From positions 1-7,136 of the forward strand of contig CAMZGF010000038.1 in NCBI GenBank assembly GCA_947306315.1: a stretch of DNA of 7,136 bases. Reading direction: 5' to 3'. The position numbers and the translations under genes are program-made. The notes under the pieces were generated by a model. It worked only from the letters and a program-made list of their open reading frames with translations, was not told where the DNA came from and did not search any database. This document shows, in pieces, positions 1 to 5,521 of the stretch (its first letter is position 1; each line of letters begins with the position of its first letter). The stretch is from an uncultured Candidatus Saccharibacteria bacterium (lineage in GTDB: Bacteria > Patescibacteriota > Saccharimonadia > Saccharimonadales > Saccharimonadaceae).

Positions 1-1489
1 AGATATTCCTTTTGTCATGCATCACGAGCATTGGAATGACGAAGCTATTAGCTGGGCAATATCACGCGATTTAACTCCGACAAATGTCTATGATTTGAAT
101 TCTTCCGAGCCACAGCCATTTCTCTGGCAGTTGATCCTTGCACCATTTTCTAAGCTCGGCTTTTCTATTGATGTTGTGAGTTTCATCTCGCTTGCTGTCG
201 TTGCGCTTGCGGTATTCCTCTTTGTTCGATTTGCGAAAATTAATCTCTTCACAAAAATTGCCTTCCTATCGTCTATTGCCTTTTTCTACTTTCTCCCGTC
301 CATCGCGAAAAACTATTCACTCGTTCCACTAGCTATTGCTCTAGTTTGTATCGCATATAAAAATCGTCATGAAAACCCATTAAAATATGGTTTATCAATC
401 GCCTTTCTTGCTCAAACTCATTTCTTGATGTATGGTCTAGTTCTAGTATTGTCGGTAGGGTTCATGGTTGAAGAATTACTAAATAAAAAAGATCGAAAAA
501 ACATCTCTCGTTTTCTCGTGCCAGTTCTGGCCTCAATCGCGCTTGTAGCCCCGATTATTATCAACGCCTTTAACAATAATGTAGTTCTAAACGGAAAACT
601 TCATGATGGTATAGACCCGAAAAATCTTCCAAGTCTTGCATCAACTTTTCTAACTACACTCTTCGGAAATGATTCGTATATTATTGGCGCGCTCTGCTTT
701 GTTGGGCTGGCTATATTTACCATTGCGCTATACGCTAGAAGCGTTAAGGCTGCGACCTATTTTGTAATTTCGGAATTATTCTGGACTTTCATTCTAGGTT
801 TTGTCTATACGGAGTACAATGTCTTCGGCCCAAGAATTGCAATGTTCTTATTAATCGCGCTTGCTGCGATTTGGATTGCAAAGGAAGAGGATGAAAAGGA
901 AAACAAGCTCGCAAAAATATTTAAAAAATCTGAGATAGTTAAAATTCTAAAAAATAAGGGAATTAAAGATGGCTACGTCATTATTGCTACAATTATTGCA
1001 CTTGCTACTACGCCACGCGGAATTATAATGGCGGTAGGTGACTATAACAATAAATTTACGAATGATGTCGAACTTGCAGAAATACTTGATACTGTTGAGG
1101 ATGGCTCACTTATTATTGAAGCTGACTACGTATCCGAAATTAATGCTGCTGTCCACGAAAGCATTAAGACAAATAAGAATTTAGTGTACTTTAATTACAA
1201 TCTCAACAAAACAAAGGAAGCAAAAGATTTTCTTGTATATGACAATGATAGTGTTGAACGCTTTAATATTCAACATTATATTACAAACGAAGAGTTATCA
1301 TCGCTTCTCGAGGCTGCAACGAACGCTTACGAACATGTTTATTATTTGACGATACCTCCATCCTGCTCGACTCCGACATCAGCAAACCAAGTGGTCTTAA
1401 GTGAGTATGAGCCAATAAAAACATTTACCAGAGTCCAATATATCGGTACAAAAATCGGCACCTCGGTAAGATTAATAAAGATTAAATAA
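1..1489 (+). CDS. GT-C / GT39-like multi-pass membrane glycosyltransferase, 5' partial
   Basis: The reading frame is open from base 2, so the gene very likely begins before the window. The first Met (position 17) has no Shine-Dalgarno and is probably internal. Counting from that Met, WNDEAISWA (6-14) looks like the first extracytoplasmic loop of GT39/ArnT/PMT-type enzymes, which carries the catalytic acidic residue. SSEPQPFLWQLIL (29-41) resembles the family's hPPLyyLLl motif, and KNYSLVPLAIAL (98-109) resembles its RxYxL motif. About nine hydrophobic segments follow between residues 53 and 335, with a charged cytosolic loop near 290-315. A hydrophilic C-terminal domain of about 150 residues ends the protein. 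Family members move a sugar from a polyprenyl-phosphate carrier to an envelope acceptor on the outer face of the membrane; the substrate here cannot be told. The missing N-terminus probably holds the first membrane helix. The call rests on motif resemblance and topology. The gene converges on the flavoprotein gene with no gap. Confidence 0.62.
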   Translation, partial: DIPFVMHHEHWNDEAISWAISRDLTPTNVYDLNSSEPQPFLWQLILAPFSKLGFSIDVVSFISLAVVALAVFLFVRFAKINLFTKIAFLSSIAFFYFLPSIAKNYSLVPLAIALVCIAYKNRHENPLKYGLSIAFLAQTHFLMYGLVLVLSVGFMVEELLNKKDRKNISRFLVPVLASIALVAPIIINAFNNNVVLNGKLHDGIDPKNLPSLASTFLTTLFGNDSYIIGALCFVGLAIFTIALYARSVKAATYFVISELFWTFILGFVYTEYNVFGPRIAMFLLIALAAIWIAKEEDEKENKLAKIFKKSEIVKILKNKGIKDGYVIIATIIALATTPRGIIMAVGDYNNKFTNDVELAEILDTVEDGSLIIEADYVSEINAAVHESIKTNKNLVYFNYNLNKTKEAKDFLVYDNDSVERFNIQHYITNEELSSLLEAATNAYEHVYYLTIPPSCSTPTSANQVVLSEYEPIKTFTRVQYIGTKIGTSVRLIKIK

Positions 1490-2917
1490 TTATCCTCTAG
1501 AAATTCTTCTTGCAGCGAGACGTACTGCTTCGCTGAATGAAAGTGCAACGTGTGGTGCTGTTGCAATGTCGACAAGTTTTATATCAGTTCTCATTGAAAG
1601 CACAATTTCTTGGATTAAGAGATCAGCATTTGGTGCCACAATTGTTGCGCCGATAATTTTACCTTCACGATTTGTAACAAGCTTTACAAAACCATCCTGA
1701 TATTCATGAACGTTTGACGCTTCAACTGATGACAATGGGACAAGAACCTGTTTATATTTCAAATCTCTTGCGATACATTCATCTTCGGTAAGACCGACTG
1801 ATGCGACCTTTGGAAATGTGTCAGTCATCCTTACGAATCCACGATAATCAACGAGTGCTTTTCCGCGATTTACTACATTTGAAGCAGCAGTCGCCGCTTC
1901 ATAGCTTGCTTTTTCAGTTGATGAGATTTCTGCAACATCGACATGTCTGTCAAACACAACGTTCGCAACGTCGCCGCAGGCAAAAATATGTTTTGCAGAA
2001 GTCTGCATCATTGTATTGACTTGGATGCCTTTAGCACTGAATTTTACATCTGCATTTGAAAGACCAAGATCAACTGCTGGTTCAGAGCCAGTCGCGAGAA
2101 TAACTGCCTCAACTTTTACGGATTTTTCTTGCCCACCACGCATAAACTGTACTTTGACAACATCAGTCTTCCTTCCGGACGGCAAAGTTTCTTTACCGGC
2201 CTTAGAAGTTGCGACAACACGTGATGAAGTTAACACTTTTATACCGAGAGTTTTAGCAAATCTCGTTTCAATAACTTCACCAGCTTCTGGGTCTTCCTTC
2301 GGAAGTAGGCGTTCTGAAATTTCAGTAATCAAAACTTTTGAGCCCATTTCGGCGAGATACTCTGCAATCTCACAACCGGTCGAACCACCACCAACTACCA
2401 TTACAACCTTTGGGATTCTGCGAAGTGCGAAAACATCTTCTGGTAAAATACAACCAGCTTCAGCTGAGCCAGTAATTCCAGGATCGGTTGGAGTTGATCC
2501 TGTAGCAATAATAAATTTCTTTGCGGAAATAGTTTCGTCGCCAACGGAAATTTCATAAGGAGAAATGAACTGCGCAAAGCCTGACACACATTTTACGCCA
2601 GCATCCTCATATTCTTTTTTAGAATTTGCACCAGCGCGTTTCTTTGCAACAAGATTCCAGTTTAGAACTGAAGGGTAATTGTATCGAAGTGAGGTCGAAG
2701 AAAGTCCAAATTTAGAAGCTTCAATTGCTCCGAAGAATGTTTGTGAAAAATGTGATGCAGCAGCATATGGAATATCTCTACGGTTTGAGTTTGTCCCGCC
2801 CCAGTTTCCGGCTTCAATGAGTACGGTCTTAAGACCCGCACCAGCTGCCATTTTTGCGGCTGTTCCACCAGCAACTCCGCTTCCGATTACTACTAAATCA
2901 TATTCAAATTTTTTCAC
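1490..2917 (-). CDS. FAD/NAD(P)-dependent oxidoreductase of the disulfide-reductase family, lacking the redox cysteines
   Basis: A 475-residue soluble flavoprotein of the length and domain order of dihydrolipoamide dehydrogenase and mercuric reductase. Visible motifs are the FAD dinucleotide fold GSGVAG (12-17) with ribose-binding E35, ATG (138-140), a second Rossmann motif GGGSTG (176-181) with E199 ending the next strand (favouring NADH), a second ATG in VILATGSEP, and the FAD motif IFACGD. A C-terminal dimerisation domain ends in SEAVRLAA. The hallmark GGTCxNxGCxPSK is replaced by GGTNSNRRDIPYA (41-53): both cysteines are gone (N43, D48) and the FAD-side Lys is Ala. At the C-terminus E463 is kept, but the catalytic His position aligns with A458; H456 lies two residues away. 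It should therefore bind FAD and NADH yet cannot do classical dithiol chemistry. Quinone or other small-molecule reduction, as in cysteine-poor relatives, is one possibility. It starts with GTG behind a perfect AGGAGG and is the last gene of the operon. Confidence 0.9.
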   Translation of the reverse strand: MKKFEYDLVVIGSGVAGGTAAKMAAGAGLKTVLIEAGNWGGTNSNRRDIPYAAASHFSQTFFGAIEASKFGLSSTSLRYNYPSVLNWNLVAKKRAGANSKKEYEDAGVKCVSGFAQFISPYEISVGDETISAKKFIIATGSTPTDPGITGSAEAGCILPEDVFALRRIPKVVMVVGGGSTGCEIAEYLAEMGSKVLITEISERLLPKEDPEAGEVIETRFAKTLGIKVLTSSRVVATSKAGKETLPSGRKTDVVKVQFMRGGQEKSVKVEAVILATGSEPAVDLGLSNADVKFSAKGIQVNTMMQTSAKHIFACGDVANVVFDRHVDVAEISSTEKASYEAATAASNVVNRGKALVDYRGFVRMTDTFPKVASVGLTEDECIARDLKYKQVLVPLSSVEASNVHEYQDGFVKLVTNREGKIIGATIVAPNADLLIQEIVLSMRTDIKLVDIATAPHVALSFSEAVRLAARRISRG

Positions 2918-2922
2918 TTCTT

Positions 2923-2928
2923 CCTCCT
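2923..2928 (-). promoter_or_regulatory. Strong Shine-Dalgarno deciding the GTG start of the flavoprotein gene
   Basis: On the minus strand AGGAGG lies five bases before a GTG codon (2917-2915). This fixes the GTG as the start, and translation from it gives a typical FAD-fold N-terminus (MKKFEYDLVVIGSG). The site sits inside the 12-bp gap after the stop codon of the 81-residue protein. Confidence 0.88.
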
Positions 2929-2929
2929 T

Positions 2930-3175
2930 TTATAAAACCTTATTTCTACTTTCGAATAAATATGCTAAATCTTCGTTGTATTTTTTTAGTTCTTTCGCCA
3001 TCCGCTGGTACAGATCATTTTCCGTTATGGCCGACCGCTTCTTTCCCCAAGTTATGATCTTATCAGTTACCTTGTCCGCAATTACTTCGACCGCCCCTGC
3101 GTGCAACCCAAGCACTCGTCCTTCACGTTTTATATCTTCGTGGATTTTCTTCTTTGATAATTTTGATGTTGTCAT
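2930..3175 (-). CDS. Small basic ATP-cone-like protein of unknown function
   Basis: An 81-residue, lysine-rich, predicted all-helical protein with no signal peptide or membrane segment, so probably cytoplasmic. The N-terminal 20 residues are strongly basic. The stretch AVEVIADKVTDKI (28-40), then KKRSAITENDLYQRMAKEL (45-63) and NEDLAYLF (67-74), resembles the helix order and the closing 'I..e.l...l...d..aY.rF' pattern of the ATP-cone domain, a nucleotide-sensing module best known from ribonucleotide reductases and NrdR. The match is by eye and weak, and a histone-fold-like or DNA-binding helical protein is an alternative. The start ATG overlaps the upstream stop by one base (TAATG), with GGGGG four bases before it, so translation is probably coupled to the membrane protein. 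The flavoprotein gene follows after 12 bp. The operon position suggests an accessory or regulatory role for one of these two partners. Confidence 0.75.
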   Translation of the reverse strand: MTTSKLSKKKIHEDIKREGRVLGLHAGAVEVIADKVTDKIITWGKKRSAITENDLYQRMAKELKKYNEDLAYLFESRNKVL

Positions 3176-3885
3176 TATGCCCCCATAATCCTAAATGCAA
3201 CAATAAAAACTGCGAGTGTAAGGAATAGAAAGCCGGAGAGCGCTTTGAAAAAGTTCTTGTTTCTGACGCGCCATTTTTGAATGTCTACAACCGTACTCCC
3301 ACGTTTGACCGAGATGCGCAGAATAAAAAGAGGGAGAATCGCAATAATTGTGTATGCAACCACGCAAGCAATCTGATATTTGAGCGGTAAAAGGGCAATA
3401 GAATCTGCAGCAGCTAACATTAAAACGAACGAGAAAGGCATTTCCGCAAATGCTGTTAACATTCCAAGGCTAAATGCCTCAATGTTGTTCTCGGTAAACT
3501 TTGCGCGGTTGCTGATATGACGCGCAACCGATTGTGGCAACCAAAGCTGTGTGGTGCGGCGGTTCTTGTAATAGAAGAACCATATTAGTAGTGCGAGTAT
3601 GAATAGAACTCCTGCAATCACGATAAGACAACTCAAAGAAAGTGAGCTTTCTGCAAAAGTTGTGATTAAGAATATAATTGTTGAAAGAATCAAGCAAATC
3701 AAAAGTGCCGACCCAAGGATATAACTTGAAACCAACTTCCTAGTTTTTTGCTTAATATGTTTCCCTAAGCTTGCATGATAAAGCAGGAGCAAAGCTCCTA
3801 AGTCACACTGTAGCGAAGCATGCACAACCCCGGCGAGAAAAATAATGCCGATTTGCACACAAATAACAGGTAAAAGACCGTACAT
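3175..3885 (-). CDS. Six-helix integral membrane protein, LysE/CcdA-like topology
   Basis: A 236-residue very hydrophobic protein with about six membrane segments, near residues 5-36, 53-75, 84-106, 137-160, 170-190 and 213-233. The halves look like a 3+3 internal repeat: LAGVVHASLQCDLGALLLLY (17-36) and SLGMLTAFAEMPFSFVLMLA (139-158) align without gaps, as in LysE/CcdA/DsbD-type transporters. Polar residues Q26, C27, D28 and E148, P150 fall at matching places within the membrane and could line a substrate path. Cysteines are at 9, 27, 64, 86 and 174, but they do not form the typical CcdA pair of one Cys in each repeat helix, so thiol transfer is not supported. A basic loop follows helix 3 (107-130). 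It is the first gene of the operon with the flavoprotein, so membrane transport or electron transfer linked to that enzyme is possible. The substrate is unknown. The gene is clearly real; the family call is tentative. Confidence 0.8.
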   Translation of the reverse strand: MYGLLPVICVQIGIIFLAGVVHASLQCDLGALLLLYHASLGKHIKQKTRKLVSSYILGSALLICLILSTIIFLITTFAESSLSLSCLIVIAGVLFILALLIWFFYYKNRRTTQLWLPQSVARHISNRAKFTENNIEAFSLGMLTAFAEMPFSFVLMLAAADSIALLPLKYQIACVVAYTIIAILPLFILRISVKRGSTVVDIQKWRVRNKNFFKALSGFLFLTLAVFIVAFRIMGA

Positions 3886-3891
3886 ATCTAT

Positions 3892-3902
3892 ATTATATCA
3901 TA
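3892..3902 (-). promoter_or_regulatory. Extended -10 promoter of the minus-strand operon, probably giving a leaderless mRNA
   Basis: The minus strand reads TATGATATAAT, a perfect TRTGnTATAAT extended -10 element. No good -35 is seen 16-18 bp upstream, which extended -10 promoters tolerate. The hexamer (3897-3892) ends six bases before the ATG of the membrane protein, which puts the expected start of transcription on the A of that ATG. No Shine-Dalgarno precedes the gene. Confidence 0.75.
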
Positions 3903-3955
3903 CTTATGGTTATTTTAAGGGGTGATAAAACGCCAAAAAACGTTATTTTCTTATC

Positions 3956-3961
3956 TATAAT
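3956..3961 (+). promoter_or_regulatory. Candidate -10 box for the cysteine-module protein gene
   Basis: A perfect TATAAT lies in the divergent intergenic region and would start a transcript near 3968 with a leader of about 70 bases. No convincing -35 or TG extension is visible. An alternative is TTGCAC (3984-3989) paired with TTAAAT (4006-4011), which would give a leader of about 20 bases. The sequence does not decide between them. Confidence 0.4.
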
Positions 3962-3984
3962 TTACGTTCTGTAATTCTTATGCT

Positions 3985-3994
3985 TGCACGTGCA
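3985..3994. repeat. 10-bp perfect palindrome, possible operator
   Basis: TGCACGTGCA is fully self-complementary and stands out in an A+T-rich intergenic stretch. It lies 45 bp upstream of the cysteine-module gene, either in its leader or between the alternative -35 and -10 boxes. A dimeric regulator site is plausible, but no regulator is identifiable. Confidence 0.35.
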
Positions 3995-4028
3995 GAAAAA
4001 TTTGATTAAATGCGACATGTAATTAAAC

Positions 4029-4033
4029 GAGGT
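4029..4033 (+). promoter_or_regulatory. Shine-Dalgarno deciding the start at 4040
   Basis: GAGGT ends six bases before ATG 4040. The in-frame ATG at 4010 has no such site and would put ten polar and basic residues before the signal peptide, so 4040 is the preferred start. Confidence 0.75.
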
Positions 4034-4039
4034 AAAAAT

Positions 4040-4765
4040 ATGAAGAAACTAAAAATACTGCTATTTCTTCTGGCGGCCATCGCTCTTCTGCCAGAACAAT
4101 CAAAAATCATAAAATCACAATCAAAAGCTGCATTAAGTAGTATTGTGACTTCTGATGAGCCGGTCTGCCCTGAGGGAAAATTTTTAAATCCAAAAACGAA
4201 CCGTTGCAAGAACCTACAAGAAATTAGCGAAACATCCACGGGAAAAACTATCACAACTTATGATCCAGAAACTGGAGAGGGGACAACTGTAAAAATTTGT
4301 AACGAGGGCTATACTTTAAACGTAGAAACAAATCGATGTAATAAAAATAAAGAAAATTCAGATTCTTCACCGACGGTCACGTCAACCGTAAAGACTTGCC
4401 CCGAGGGGAAATTTCTAAATCCAAAGACAAATCGTTGTAAAAATCTAGAAACTGTAACCGAATCATCTACAGGGAAAACTATTACGACTTATGATCCAAA
4501 CACTGGCGAGGCAACAACTGTAAAAGTTTGCAACGATGGTTATGATCTTGATATTGAAACGAATCGTTGCAAGAAACATAAAGAAAACAAAGGAGAAGAC
4601 TATGAATTAGAGGTTCCGGAGTTGGGTAGCAAAACTAAAAACAGCTTTGTTGCTGTGGGTTCTATTATTGGCATCATAGCTATTGGCGCCGCGTTTATAA
4701 TCTTTCAGTTTCGTCATGAAATAAAAAAGTTCTTTAAGAGAATCGTTCGTGGTAAGAAAACTTAA
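4040..4765 (+). CDS. Secreted, C-terminally membrane-anchored protein with four CX12C modules
   Basis: A 241-residue predicted cell-surface protein that I do not recognise as a named family. The N-terminus is a signal peptide or anchor (MKK basic end, hydrophobic 6-17). The ectodomain holds two 77-residue-period repeats. Each repeat has two 14-residue modules of consensus C-[PN]-[ED]-G-x-x-L-[ND]-x-[KE]-T-N-R-C, giving eight cysteines in all (43/56, 87/100, 120/133, 164/177) and none elsewhere. The module pairs are joined by a Thr-rich linker containing GKTITTYDP. A single membrane helix (about 202-222) and a strongly basic tail (HEIKKFFKRIVRGKK) place the C-terminus inside the cell. The regular CX12C spacing suggests disulfide-closed or metal-binding loops outside the membrane. 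Adhesion or host/partner contact would suit an epibiotic lifestyle, but that is speculation. An in-frame ATG at 4010 is possible but less likely. The gene is transcribed alone and is divergent from the flavoprotein operon. Confidence 0.85.
   Translation: MKKLKILLFLLAAIALLPEQSKIIKSQSKAALSSIVTSDEPVCPEGKFLNPKTNRCKNLQEISETSTGKTITTYDPETGEGTTVKICNEGYTLNVETNRCNKNKENSDSSPTVTSTVKTCPEGKFLNPKTNRCKNLETVTESSTGKTITTYDPNTGEATTVKVCNDGYDLDIETNRCKKHKENKGEDYELEVPELGSKTKNSFVAVGSIIGIIAIGAAFIIFQFRHEIKKFFKRIVRGKKT
4166..4588 (+). repeat. Two in-frame coding repeats (period 231 bp, 77 codons), each with two CX12C modules
   Basis: The unit at 4166-4357 matches 4397-4588 at 50 of 64 residues (78%, counted by hand). 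CX12C modules lie at 4166-4207, 4298-4339, 4397-4438 and 4529-4570. The first 17 codons of the two units encode identical residues yet differ at nine codons, all silent. The duplication is therefore old and its protein sequence has been kept. Confidence 0.93.
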
Positions 4766-4796
4766 TCTGTGATATGATGAAGTAAATAATCACGGA
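4766..4796. repeat. 8-bp inverted repeat spanning promoter and ribosome site
   Basis: TCTGTGAT (4766-4773) pairs with ATCACGGA (4789-4796) over eight positions with one G-T wobble and a 15-base loop. No T-run follows, so it is not a standard terminator. It brackets the -10 hexamer and its right arm contains the weak GGA ribosome site, so it could be an operator or, in read-through RNA, a structure hiding the ribosome site. Confidence 0.45.
4768..4778 (+). promoter_or_regulatory. Extended -10 promoter of the DUF2238-like gene
   Basis: TGTGATATGAT matches the TRTGnTATAAT extended -10 form with one mismatch in the hexamer (TATGAT, 4773-4778). It begins two bases after the stop codon of the preceding gene. 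The expected transcript start is near 4785, leaving a 17-base leader with only a weak GGA (4794-4796) as ribosome binding site. Confidence 0.6.
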
Positions 4797-4801
4797 ATCA
4801 T

Positions 4802-5416
4802 ATGAAACAGATTAGTAATAAAATAAACTTTATCCTAAAATTTATAATTGCTCTATTTGGTGTTGGGCTATTTATTGCACATATTATCGACCCAGTCGCA
4901 TGGCCAAAAACCTGGAGCTACATTGCAACGATTTTTCTCCCGTTCATCCCGGAAATTTTTAAATTCTTCGGCCTTAATATGACGGTTCGTCTCCAGATCG
5001 CGTACTCACTTTTTCTTGGCATTTCAATGATTGCTGGTATCGACTTTGATCTTTACAAGGTTTGGTATATTTTTGGAAACCCATGTTTTGATAAAATTGT
5101 CCACTGTATTTCTGGCATCATGGCTGCATTTGTCGCAAAGGAAATCCTTGATCGCAACTACGAAGGTACTGATGTAAAAGTCAGTGGTGGCAAAGCTCGC
5201 GTAAAACACTATGACACTAGATTTACTTGGCTCTTTATTGTTTCATTTGTCGCATTCACTGCTGCTGCTTGGGAATGTTTTGAATTCCTCTATGACCAAA
5301 CAACTGGCGGAAGTATGCAACAGTTGATTACGCCTGGTGTGGAAGATACTATGTGGGATATTGTCGGAGCTTTAGCGGCTGGTATTATCTTTGCCTTCCC
5401 ATTGTCAAAGAAATAG
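4802..5416 (+). CDS. DUF2238/YjdF-like integral membrane protein
   Basis: A 204-residue multi-pass membrane protein with hydrophobic segments near residues 10-29, 38-56, 64-80, 97-115, 142-160 and 184-200. It carries the polar pattern of the DUF2238 (YjdF) family: FDKIVHCISG (96-105) with D97 and H101, WECFEFLYD (157-165) with E158 and E161, and EDTMWDIVGAL (181-191) with D182, T183 and D186. These acidic and His residues near membrane helices are the conserved core of the family, whose biochemical role is not established; a metal-dependent membrane enzyme is only a guess. A short Lys/Gly-rich loop (121-140) separates the halves. The start ATG has a weak GGA five bases upstream; no better in-frame start exists between the previous gene and this one. 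It has its own promoter, ends with TAG, and is followed by the dnaK control region without a clear terminator. Confidence 0.72.
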   Translation: MKQISNKINFILKFIIALFGVGLFIAHIIDPVAWPKTWSYIATIFLPFIPEIFKFFGLNMTVRLQIAYSLFLGISMIAGIDFDLYKVWYIFGNPCFDKIVHCISGIMAAFVAKEILDRNYEGTDVKVSGGKARVKHYDTRFTWLFIVSFVAFTAAAWECFEFLYDQTTGGSMQQLITPGVEDTMWDIVGALAAGIIFAFPLSKK

Positions 5417-5442
5417 CAGAATTTTTTAAAACTACCCCTGTA

Positions 5443-5469
5443 TTAGCACTCTTGCATTTTGAGTGCTAA
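5443..5469. promoter_or_regulatory. CIRCE operator 1 (HrcA binding site), perfect consensus
   Basis: TTAGCACTC, a 9-base spacer, then GAGTGCTAA: an exact match to the CIRCE consensus bound by the heat-shock repressor HrcA. The presumed -35 (TTGCAT) lies in the spacer, so bound repressor would block RNA polymerase. Confidence 0.97.
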
Positions 5470-5480
5470 TGTACTATAAT
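5452..5480 (+). promoter_or_regulatory. dnaK promoter
   Basis: TATAAT at 5475-5480 is a perfect -10. TTGCAT at 5452-5457 sits 17 bp upstream and keeps the TTG of a -35. The expected start is near 5487, just before the second CIRCE. The -10 is flanked by a direct repeat of TAATGTAC (5467-5474 and 5477-5484). Confidence 0.8.
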
Positions 5481-5491
5481 GTACCTAAGAA

Positions 5492-5518
5492 TTAGCAATC
5501 ATCGACTTAGAGTGCTAA
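5492..5518. promoter_or_regulatory. CIRCE operator 2, one mismatch
   Basis: TTAGCAATC, a 9-base spacer, then GAGTGCTAA. The right arm is perfect and the left arm differs from consensus at one base. It lies just downstream of the predicted start, so it is within the mRNA leader and could fold into a hairpin immediately before the dnaK ribosome site. Confidence 0.9.
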
Positions 5519-5521
5519 AAG

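Noticed and set aside
1513..1535. Hairpin CAGCGA/TCGCTG with 11-base loop just downstream of the glycosyltransferase stop, considered as its terminator
   Set aside because: No T-run follows on either strand and the stem lies in conserved coding sequence of the flavoprotein C-terminus.
2016..2558. 180-codon plus-strand open frame opposite the flavoprotein gene
   Set aside because: It is an antisense shadow of a gene with clear FAD/NAD motifs, with no ribosome site or recognisable protein features. The same holds for frames at 2679-3188 and 6067-6594.
3175..3885. CcdA/DsbD thiol-disulfide transporter as a firm call
   Set aside because: The fold-like 3+3 repeat is there, but only one repeat helix has a cysteine (C27); the matching position in the other half has none.
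3923..3955. Possible terminator or operator from GATAAAACG and CGTT...TTATC in the divergent region
   Set aside because: The arms match only in two short blocks with an asymmetric bulge, so no stable stem or clean symmetry forms.
4010..4039. Upstream in-frame ATG as the start of the cysteine-module gene
   Set aside because: There is no ribosome site before it, whereas GAGGT precedes ATG 4040 at good spacing and yields a clean signal peptide.
4640..4765. Sortase-type sorting signal: VPELG, membrane helix, basic tail
   Set aside because: VPELG starts about nucleotide 4613, lacks the Thr of LPxTG, and the basic tail (about 18 residues) is longer than usual. A plain C-terminal anchor explains the sequence.
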